Shown one piece after another: positions 34,729 through 45,900 of a stretch of DNA of 64,000 nt; position 1 is the first letter of the stretch; every line of letters starts with the position of its first letter. Made by a program: the position numbers and the translations under genes. Source of the stretch: Notospermus geniculatus (taxonomy: Eukaryota; Nemertea; Pilidiophora; Heteronemertea; Lineidae); assembly GCA_002633025.1 (NCBI GenBank), contig NMRB01000231.1, positions 407,085 to 471,084 on the forward strand, in the 5' to 3' direction. The notes under the pieces were generated by a model. The model was not told the origin of the DNA and searched no databases. It worked only from the letters and a program-made list of their open reading frames with translations.

Positions 34729-36218
34729 TGGTCAACTTCGGAAAATTCTATCATCCCTACAATCAGTGCTGTAAATAATATCCGGCCAAAATAATACTGA
34801 CACGATCAAACCCTGATCAAATCCTGACCCCCTCCCCAAACGATGTCTGCAAGATAAATCGCGCCTAAAGAGGCCGCCATTGTTTTAAATCATAGTTCAT
34901 GTTTTGCGTAGGCCTGTGGGGAAATGCAAGTTGCTGCGCATGTGCAAACAGAAACGATGCCGTACCCCTAGCCGATGGGATTATGAGTACGGCTGCCGTA
35001 CCTGTAGACAGTTCGNCTGTGGGAGTGGCCGATGATGAAAAACCTTGTCGTCGATCTAATAGATGGCGCCATCGTACGGCGTGGCAGCGGTGTAATGTGT
35101 ACATTATCATTTCGAGTCAATTCCCCCCAAACTAGAATGGAGATTAGAGGCACGTGGAATACGTTGTGAAATAGGCCTACGTCCAGTCAACGTGATCCTC
35201 GTAATTTGCCGGTACCTCGACCGTCCACTGTCCACGAACCACTTGACCGTCAAACCCGCGGCACCGTATGGTGGCGACATCTCGCAATAATTGTTGTAAC
35301 TATCGATACCTGGTGCCCTGCCCTGAGACGCTCCGCGTTACGGTGAGCGGAGCGTTACGAGGACGACGGATGAGTCTAACGCGTCGATTGCGAAACTACA
35401 TGAACTATAACCCACACGTGGAATTGCTTACTAGTATTCCAGGTATAACTTAATGTTTTAAGTTATACGAATTACGAATTAAGTTTTAAGTTATAAGCTG
35501 GAATAAGCTTATTCCACCTTTATGCATACCGCCCCTGTGTAATGACTGAAAATGCCTCCCCCATGACATTGCCCGCTTTATTGTTTGGCGGACACTCACA
35601 AACAGCGATACATGTTTTTCAATGTCTGGTTCTATTGTTCCATGACAGATTAATAGAAACCAATAGATTAGAATGAAACGATCGGATTTTTTGTTCCCTG
35701 GACGGTTTTGTGGGGGCACTCTATATCCTTTCACACCTGCAGCTAGTCCAGCGCAGTTCCAGTGGCAGCACTCATTCTCAGGGGCGGCAACATGAGAAAA
35801 AAAGTCACATTTAGCTCTGACCATGGAAGTATTACACAGATGTATAATACTTCCATGCTCTGACCAAAAGACTGCAGGATATCGGTACCGGTATCAAAAC
35901 GACTCTAAGGGCTATGATGGAGGTTTGAGATGACCTACTGACAAGTTCTTGATATCATTTTCTTATAACGAAATTTTCTATCCATTTATATCAAATGGTT
36001 TAGGTTCCTGGGTCTTTGGACCACCCCCTCAATCCAAGAGAAGGGCGTGGCTCCGGGTAGCATAACCTATCGGCTATGATGGGGCCTTGGGGGAAGCAGC
36101 ATGCCACCTTTCACTGATTTTACGCAAAGTTGACACCAAGTTAATAAAATGCTGTTGAAGAACCTTTAATCATTGCCTGGATATGTGGTGCCCAAGAGAC
36201 TTGTTTGGTGGACGCATA

Positions 36219-36533
36219 CTATGGCAAGCCGTTTGTTCATTTAATCAAATAAACCTTTTTTATAAACTAGGTTTTTTAAAATAAACTTGGTTTTTAAAAA
36301 AACTGTTTTTTAAAAAATCAACTTTTAAAAACGAAACTTGGTTTTTTTAAAGAAACTTGTTTTTTTGAAAAAAAACTAGTTTTTAATTCTTTTCTGCACA
36401 ATGGAAAAAAAACTGGGTTTTTCCCAGATTCTGTAAAAACAAGATTTTTTTCAAAATAAATCTAGTTTTTTTATTAAAAAGCAGGTTTTTAAAAATCAGG
36501 TTTATTTGATTAAATTAACAAATGTCTTGCCAC
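36219..36533. repeat. AT-rich foldback element
   Basis: TTAATCAAATAAACCT at 36240-36255 pairs with its complement at about 36498-36513, and outside these ATGGCAAGCCGTTTGTTCAT pairs imperfectly with AACAAATGTCTTGCCACAG. The interior is runs of A and T with AAACTTGGTTTTT-like words. Just upstream of the MOB2 promoter. Confidence 0.65.
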
Positions 36534-36699
36534 AGGACGCGGGTGGTTTCACTTCAATATTCGGCCAGTCGCGTCGGGTCTTTCATCCAAACAAATCGTT
36601 TGGCACATTTTCAAATGAAATGCAATAAGTAGTTGACAGGCCTACATGCATAGGGAAAATCATGCATAATAGTATTCCCCGAGTTTTGTGGGGGAGGCA

Positions 36700-36915
36700 G
36701 GTTTAAATTGAAGGGCCCGCCAGCTGAAGACGCTGGTCCAGCGCAGTTCTGAGTTCGGCCGTCTGCTCATGCGCGACGTGCTTCTGTCCTCCGCCATCTT
36801 TGGAGGCAATCATCGTATTTTGAGAGTGGAGCGTCTGTTTTGTTGTTAAAAATTTCCTCGGCCATCGACGCAGACCGTCAACCTGGAGAAGTTGCCTGAA
36901 TATTTTCGGGACACA
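36700..36915 (+). promoter_or_regulatory. MOB2 5' flank/leader
   Basis: GC-richer stretch directly before the MOB2 start codon. It holds a YY1-like CCGCCATCTTT (36791-36801) and GCGCGACGTG. Transcription probably starts here; I see no TATA box. Motif inference only. Confidence 0.4.
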
Positions 36916-39900
36916 ATGGACTGGTTTATGGGGTAGGTGCCGTGGGTGTTGCTTATCATCTACTGTCACTGTCTTGACAGCTGATACCGTGAACTGTGCT
37001 GTGGCACTGCAATGACTGCTGCGTGCATTGTTGTACATCACACTCTGTATTCACCTATTATAGTGTACGTATACAGCAGTACAATACTATACATACATTG
37101 ATGAATGCATGCCGCTTATGGCATGCAAGAAGCGCCGTACCCGCGTAGTCATGCAGTCAGGGAGAGGAAATTAAGTCGATGTCGTCAGATGAAACAATGA
37201 ATGAATGAATAGCACAACACGGCGGCGGCGTGACAGTTGAGTTGGAGGCCTTGCTAAACTAAAGTGAATGAATGTGCTCACAGTAGCCTGCCTGCTAGTG
37301 ACAGCCAGGCAGGCAGGGCCAGGGGGCGCTGGAATGTCATGCATTGCATGGTGGTCATCAGCATCATCGCCACGTCCGTCCCCCACCATCATCATACATA
37401 GATAAATACCAAATTGACGAAAACAAGAAAGATCTGCGCACTTCCACCGAAATGGCAAACAGAACCTCGGTCTGAAACCGTCTGACACTGAATGACGTGA
37501 CGCAGAGAACCCCACGACCATGTGACGACAGTAAGTGCGATGACGTTGCGTCAGACTCGACCATTGCTGAATCATGGATTGCGTCACGTCAGCTGGTTTC
37601 AGGTCGAGGTTCTGTTTGCCATTTCGGCGGAAGNGCTTTCTTCCTTCGTGTCCTTTGTTTACCTGTGAAAATGCACTGAACATGTGATAACTGATAATTA
37701 CTATCACAATAATTTGTGCATGATCATTTATTAACAGACAAATTTCCGATCAGAAATGTTTAAAATGTGAACACGCAAGCTTTTTTTTGCGAGTTGGGGA
37801 AGTGTAAAATCATCAGGGGTTGCATTCAACTTCAAGTTTCAAGGTAGCCACCTGATTTTAGCAAAAATCCACGCCTGCCAGCCAGAATGCAGGTATGTAT
37901 CTAGTTTCCCAAATTTTCTCTGCCACATTTTGAGGCCCTGTTGAATGAAGGACCAGATGATACTTTTCAACAGCAATTCATGCAAGTAATGAATTGTATT
38001 CTGTGTGGACATTTGGTTGATCATGGCATCCACCATTAAGATTATCATTTTGAACGATTAGTTTTGACAGAACCTTTTATTGAACTGCTCTAGTAAATGG
38101 ATGGCACTTTCCCAATAAGAATGCTTTGCAACTGGAAATCAATACATTGTGTATGTCATGTGACGTAGTATGCCCGCCGCAAGTAATGTATGTAAGGAAA
38201 CAAAATGGCTAAATTTTCAAGAATAAAGGAGTTCATGGACTTTTTGAGAGGGTGGCTGGTGTGATAATGAGGTCCAGAATATTCTTATGAGGAGTCCACG
38301 ACAAATCGATTATGGTCTATCAGATGATCATATTGCTACTTAAATCAATCACCCATGTGATCATTTATTGATCAGTTACTCTTATTCTATGCTGTGCACT
38401 CCGAAGTACTCTTGGTCTTGTATATTGTTTATTGATCAGCTAAAACAGGTTTCTTTTTTCAGTCCTAATTGGTGACAAGAAAATTCTCCAACTGAATCAG
38501 TTTCTCCAAAGATCAGGGCTCACACTTGGGTCTAAAATTAGGGAGAAATAATGTCTCCCTCCTCAAAATTTTGGGAGACTTCACTCGCAAGAGGGAGACT
38601 TCACATAAAGTTTGTGGACGACATATCTAACAAAGTTGTTTGATTTCAGCCTCTTTGCAAGAAATTAACACTTAATGGTGATATTTTAGGGCATTTAGGA
38701 GCGGATTTGGGCATTTCGGGGTGCAGAAAAAGCTTCAGAGGGGATCATATTCCCCTAAAAAAAAAAAAAAAAAAAAAAATTTTTTTTTTTTTTTTAGGCG
38801 ACTTTATGTCTCCCTGTGAATTATTTTGGGCGATTTTGGGCGAAATTTTCGCCCCACGTCGCCCACATCGCCCCCAAATGTGAGCCCTGAAAGATTATTT
38901 TCCACTATGATATTTCTGGCCACACCTATACCAATTTCTTGCAAGAGTTTTGCATGATTTCGACGTTTGTGACATCCGCCAGTTATTTCACTATGTTTGA
39001 CATTTTGGGTGTGGCCTTGACATTTAGAATTGTGTTTTGGTTTCACAAAAAGGCATAAATTTCATAAGTCAGTATAGTCAGGAATCTATAACTGAAATCC
39101 TAGCTGCTGTCTACAGCAGTGGGTGTGCATAATTTACTCCAGAGTTCTAGATTTAATATCATACTGTTTATGCAATGCTACAGATGTGTAGTGCTGCAGT
39201 AATGAAAATTGCAATCAATAGTTGGTATTGTGAGAATTCTCTGGATGTTAACCAGTATCTCAGCAGGAAATGAGGAAATGTTCAAATACTAAGTGCGTAA
39301 CAATCCATAGGGGACGTTCTTGTCAGGGAAGTCTCCCGTCGCTCTTAGTCCTGTCATTTTAGACATGAAAAGGTGTGTGGACTGAGAAACTCATCTATGC
39401 CCGATTCTCTATTACACTGTGCAAAGACTTTCCCCTTTGTGTTCTTTCTGACATGATGAATGTCCTGGGTAAATGCCGAAGATTTGTTCACATCTTCCCG
39501 GGAATTCCTGTTCCAAATTCATTCTTCGTGAAAACATGGTGGACAGGTTGATTATATCTTCATTTTTGGTTAAATTAGACCATTCTAGTTGAGGTCAGTG
39601 ATTGTTCGAAATATTTTCAATTGAGGTGCAAGAATAATACAAATGGAAACAACCTCTAAAAGTTTGTGTTCAATTTCAATTCTAGGTCAAATCTATGTTG
39701 TTATAATGTGATTTATAATGTGATTTGATTGTGATGGAAATAAAAGGGCAAACCATGGTTGGTGGTAGTCTGTGTAGCTGGTAGAAGGGGAATTCGGTAC
39801 AACCTTGCTTAAATCGAAATGACATGAGGTTGATGGATTTTATTGGCAAAATAGCAATTGAAATGCCTTTGTACTGAATCGGAAGCAGCACTACATGTAA

Positions 39901-42900
39901 GTCTTTTCATGATGCAATGCAATCAAAAACGACTGCTTGAGGTGTCCTCTTTGCTGCAGCTTCAAGGTGAGAGACAGGGTCAAGGTCAAGGTCACATAAA
40001 ATAGCCTGATTTTGTATGCATAGGACGAAATAAGGGATGTCATCAACATGATCATGGAGTGCTGTTCCAGCTGAATTTTTGATTCAGGAACTAATTATGG
40101 TTTACTAATCTCATGATCCATGGAAGCAATATTGCTGATCACAATCACAGGGTAAAAACCATGTGTGAGGTTGCCTAGGTTACCAAGAAATCGTGCATTA
40201 ATCTGCCTGTAAGATTATAAATTAAATGCTTGCAAGGGTTGGGAACTAATCATATCAGGTTTGGAACACTGGGCACTGATGTCGATGTGGTGGTGACCAA
40301 TGGTAGGCTCTGGTCAAAAGGAAAAGTGAAAATTGCTCTCTAGCTTTCATAAAAGATGTCCCTGGTATGGCATTCAAATAAGGAGAAACCAAGGGAGTGA
40401 GAAGAAATTCCTGAGTGAATTTTACTGGTAAGCATCAAAACAAGCACCAAGGCAGATATGAGGAATGTGCAAAGTTATGAAGCCCAAGATGAAATAATTT
40501 GTGGAAACAGGGCTGGAACAACATTCTGGACTTGGAAAAATCTATTATGTACTCAGGTTGTTTCTATCTGCCACCCAATTTTTTCAGTGTCTTGATAAAA
40601 ATGCAGTAGCTAAGGACTGAGGTGTGGCTATTTTAGTATGTCTACAGTAGCGCATCATTTGTCTCATTCTTTTGCATTGATCGCCACCTTTGATTCTTTG
40701 AACAATAATTGGCTTGCTTTGTTAATTTGACGCTTCTAATCCTTAATATAATGAGAGCTGCCATCTTGTCTGGCCCATCTGAAAGTGGAATAATCTGAAG
40801 TCTTCTGTTGCAGATCTGTGCCATCAATCAAGTAGAAGGACTGTGGAGGTAGGCCTACAGCTGAGGTTTAAAAACGAAGATGGCTGAATTCGGTCGGTTG
40901 TGGCAAAGGTGTGTATCTCATAGCGCCTGGGCTTTGATAAATAATCCTAGTGGTGTCTGGTCCCACCTTGGTCAACTGGGTCGGTGAAGTTTCTGCTGTT
41001 TCAGCACATCTATTTCCTGAACTTGATTCTCACATTATAGTAACAGTAAAGGTTACTTTCTTCACAGCCACAAGCTGTTAATCCAACGCTGAAGAACATC
41101 TCACTCACACGGTCGTTTTTTTCCGAACTGTGGCATACGGCACATTACATGACAAGCAAGAATCACAAGTGACAACAGCAGCTATCTACATCAAAAGCAA
41201 CAGCACCGAACAACCCACTGAAAAAAACACAGTGAATTCTACGGTGCCATAGCTCTTGTAAGCAGAGATGAAGACTCAAGCAATCAGGGTGCTGACTGGT
41301 CAAGGCGAGCTACAGCAAAGGTGAGGCAACTATTCTACTGCATGTGAGCACACATTCTTTCTACCAAAACACAAATGTGATTAAAAAACAATTCCAGGAG
41401 GAAGCATGTCATCACGTCTGACACCCCTTCTTTCCATTTCTCTGATCTGATAAAAGCTGGCTCAGTGATGAGAAACATGGCTCAGTGATGAAAAACCATC
41501 AACCCAAGTACGGCACCCAAAAATCCACGGGGAGAAGAAAACCGTGAATTCTTCAGGTGCCATTCTTGGAGACAAAAGCAAAGCTTGGGAAGTTCGTGAA
41601 GCAAGCGGAGCAATCTGTACTTGACACGAAAAGATTCACACCTCATTTAAAATATTTCTGTGAATTCTTCTAGTGCCATAGACAGACAACACTTTCTAAA
41701 AGCAGTTGATGATGCAGGGCAGGGGTCCAGCAAAACATAATCTTCACACAGAGAGTTACATATTGGTTATCATTCCATTGTGATTTGGGGCATTTTTCCT
41801 GAGCTGGTTCTCAGAGGATCAACACCATTTGATCCTGTTTCTCCATGCAAATTAGCAAACAACTTTGGTTGGTAGTGGAGCTGAAAGCAGAAACACTAAT
41901 CTCCTTCAGACAGAGCACCAGAGAAAACACAGCATTACCGACTCAGCTGTGAATTCAACTGGTGCCATATCTGATGAAATAGCAGTAAGCAGTACTTCTG
42001 GGCCCGTATGCATAAAGGTGGAATAGGGGAGGTATAGCTTATTCCAGGTATAACTTCAGGGTTGTACCACCGTCGGTATGCATAACACAAGACAAGCTGG
42101 CTTTCCCACATAGGAAACGTTTTGAACCTTTCGGACAAAGTCATGATAGATTCTGGATACCTCACTTGTTCAGGTTTGTATGTTAAATTGTATTGAAACT
42201 TCGTGGTCATGGGACAGGAGTGAATATCCTACTGACGTGACAAAACGCAATGGGTCTGTTAAAAGTTCAAGTTAAAGTTTGGGTTTATAGTCTGATATCA
42301 ACAACGGTAGAGGTATCATCCCACTTTACACTTTAACCCTAGTCTGTCCTGAAACCTTTCAGTAGAACTCAGATGAGCTGCTCATACAGCGCTATGTAGT
42401 CCGAGCATTTCCGACCGGCACCCATTTACACCTGGGTGGAGAGATGCCAGTGAGGCCAAGAGACTTGCCCAAAGTCTCACGGCCAGTGGGATTCGAACCC
42501 GGGACCCTCTGACTGCTAGTCAGAGACCCGAACCACTACACCACCGTGGTCTGTTCAGTATGTATAATCTACACTACAGCTACGTTCTACTCTACATACG
42601 TTTGGACTTATCTGTATTGATCTGTAATGAAGTTACAGAGATAGTTACTCTGTATGTTGAGGCAGTGGAGAGCGCTTCGGTTTTTTTCATGATTTGACTG
42701 TATTGTTGTATTAGCTTTGCCATCATATTCTGTCATTTGATTAACTATCATCTTGTCAGAACTAATCATCGGATATGAAGGGATAATATCATAGTGTTTG
42801 CCTACGGTCTTCTGGACGGTCCTTGGGAGTGTTCTACGGCAGACATGGTTCCTAAAGTCAGCGTTATAATGTTTGTGAGATGTCCGCAGTATCGTTTTTA

Positions 42901-45900
42901 GGGCATCAGGTATTTTCTGGTGTGAAGGCGAGAATTACATGTTGGTGATTCTGAACAGTCTCCACTGGGATTCTATGTGAGGGAAAGGCCTACTTTGTCA
43001 GCAACCACTGTCAGCATCTGAGGATTGTTGCCTCACACCACAGCAGCCTCCAGTGATGTACAGAAGCATTTATTTCTTCAGGTCCCTCAGAGCATTAAAT
43101 AGAATGTCCTCTACTGAATGTCTGATGAATGGGAATATCCTCAGATATTGCTCAAATGGTCCAGATCTGTAATCAAGCGTAAGAATATGTTCCAAGGTCA
43201 GTGAGGTATCAAGCACCATGGAGTGGTATTGAATCTTATGGGCAGAACTGCAAAATAAAGACGTTTCTCGTGATCTCTAGTCTGAAATCATTCTGCTGTG
43301 ATCTTGAGTTGTAGCTAAGATTGACATAGGTGGCGCTGCAATCATCATGACAGTCATTGCGCTGCAGTTGAAAACAAGGCTTACCACTGAGCTAATCCCC
43401 ATCCATAAAAATATGGTTCAGTAGCGAATGTGCTGTCTCTTTCAGAAAAAGTGGACCATTTCAAAGACATCGTGTGCGTGGTTATCTTCACATATTCATC
43501 TTGGTGAAACTGCGGAATCGTGTGCTGTCACTGAGTCACATAAAGTACAGAGGTACTCTTTCGTTGATGATGGTGATCTTCGGTTGTTCAGAACGCTGTC
43601 AATTCTGTTGGAAAGCCGCGTGAGGTCTCATCTAAGTGTGTCCTTGGAGTAGATCAGCTCGAGTAGTAAATTGCTCATCTTGTTTTGCTTGATTGATAAA
43701 TGTGATCTATGAGTGCCATGGGTCTCCTTTTGTGATTGTATCAAGCAAACTGACTGTTGGTTTTCTGATTGGAGCTGTATGGCTCTCTTGTTACCAGTCA
43801 TGAATAGTGTTTATTGACAGATTTATTTCTTATTGTATGACTTCTGATCATCGTACTTTGAATGATTTCCTTGTTTACTGGAGGCGTAGAGCAGTCATCT
43901 CAGTACAAATAATCATAAGGACTCGTTGGTTTTGTTCAGTGTCTTTTGGTGAAAGCCACAGAAGATCAGAAGTTGGTGATGGATTCAGATTGTTGGATAA
44001 ATTTATAGGACATGTTGTCACCATGGCCAAAGCCAATGCAGGCCTTGTCTTGAGGTGATTGAAAAACTGCTCGCCTCAGAAAAAAAAGAATTTTCTATTG
44101 TTCTCAGGCGAGCAGTTTTTCACTCGCCTCAGAAGACAAAGCCTGCCAATGGGTAAAACAGTTGTAGTGAATAATATAATGATTCCAACTCTTCTTGTAC
44201 CCTGATGTCAACCGTACCAGTATGGTCTACGAGAATCCCTGCATCTGTTCTGATGGCCAAATCATCGCCAGGGTTGACAAACTTGATTGTACGCTAGGTT
44301 GATCTGTGTTCCTTTATTCACGGAGAATGAGGTAATTTCTTGAGTTGAGACCTGACAGAGGTGATTTATTTCATCTCGCTGTGTCTGGCTGATCTGATCA
44401 ATTTAATGATTGATTCTGGAGTCAGATATTTGCTATCATCTCGATGATTGATGGTCTAAAATCATTCCTTAATGAGTTGATTTGGTTCAGCTCTTGGAGC
44501 AGTATTTAATCAGGCAATCTCCCTTTTGCCACTTTGAGGTGGGTTCTTTGTTGCTTGGTTTTTACAGCACAAACTGATGCAGCATAACGGGCAAGGTGAT
44601 GTCACATCTTGTTGCTTTTGCTTAGCCCCTTCACCAATTCTCGATCCTCCACTCCACTAAACCTTAAGCCAGCAGCGCCCTCTACCAGACGATATATTGC
44701 AAGTGATCTGATCACAAGTGAGCAAAATCGGCTGTTGACGCCAGGTGTGTGCTGGACAGCGATGCGTGGAATCCTCTCGCCAGCGATGCTTGCCCAATAT
44801 CAAACAAACCAAAACGGAGATCGCCTCGTCCGTGGTACCGACGAGATCGCTTGCAATATCGCCTGGTGTGCTGCTGCCCTTAGATTGTGCCATGCCAGCT
44901 ATTGTCTAAGGAACAGCGATACTGATTGCTTTTTGCAAAGCTTCTCAGCCTAGGTTGCCCACTTGAACAGAAAGTAGTATATCAAAAGATACTGTCTTTT
45001 GAAAGCAATGCTTTCAGCTTTTTCCTTGCTGAACCTCACATTGATGAAAATGTAATCAGAAGATTCCCAGTCCTGCATCCTGCCTGACAGATCAAAGTAC
45101 TAATCCAGGGCACCGCCATTGATTTTGCATTTTACATAGCACGTATCGCCACTTCAGCGTGGATGACCTTAAAACCTCTCCCTGGAGACCTTGCGGCGAG
45201 AACGTGGGAGAGTCCTGTTGCCTAGCAACGTCAAAATCCTTGGCGTCTATTGTGTTGAGAAACAAAGGAAAGTACTTCTGCTTCCTCTCGCTGTACCCTG
45301 AGGGGAGATTCTGTGGAAGTGATCTTGTGAGACCTCATCAGGGGAAAAGTCATAGATGAACACTTCGAACTTACAGACATCAATGGAAGATTCGTATCGA
45401 TTCATGTAGAATGTTCATCATCAGTCAGTTCTTAAAACACTAGATCTCAAGCATTGGATGATAGCAAATATAAGACGAGCAGTGTACAAGAGATGGTGAT
45501 TTGGGGGGATCTGCTGCCTTCTGCCTGCCTCGTTTGAGATCCCTGATTGTCATATTCATCATCAATGAACATCTGAAAGAATTTGATGGTGAGGTTCAGT
45601 GCCAAGGTGACTGAATGGCAGATAGATTTCAGTTCTCTCTGTGCCTGACAGATGGCACCACTGGTAGTGTGCTCACTGTGCGCCTACTTGGAAGAGAAAA
45701 AATGATGAAGTGTGGGACTTGAGGCATCACTATTGTTTGCCTTATCTGAAATTTTATCTGAAAGATTGGGCTGTGGGGTTGTACCATTCAGTGAAATGGT
45801 GGCAGAAAACTTTGTCCGTGCCATTTCTTGCTCACTGGAAATATAAATTACCAGGCTGAGGGATATTGGGATCCACCTTATTCATCATCTATCAAGATGT

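Larger units (their letters stand above)
27431..36700. other. SLCO-MOB2 intergenic region
   Basis: No protein gene recognised. It contains the first three miR-183/263 hairpins (31507-32571, minus strand), the left copy of the 332-bp duplication, the second gap, a tRNA-like pseudogene, a palindrome/NRF1-motif island near 34.1 kb, and several foldback repeats. Single Ns at 29985 and 35016 mark local sequence uncertainty, the first next to a G-run. Leader exons of SLCO (minus) or MOB2 (plus) may lie here unseen. Confidence 0.6.

Noticed and set aside
37171-37707. 178-codon minus-strand frame
   Set aside because: It crosses both arms of the MITE at 37425-37642 and an N; composition is low-complexity and no domain is visible.
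44609-44953. 114-codon plus-strand frame
   Set aside because: The stretch has partly inverted words (GATATATTGCAAGTGATCT against AGATCGCTTGCAATATC) and looks like a decayed repeat; no protein motif.
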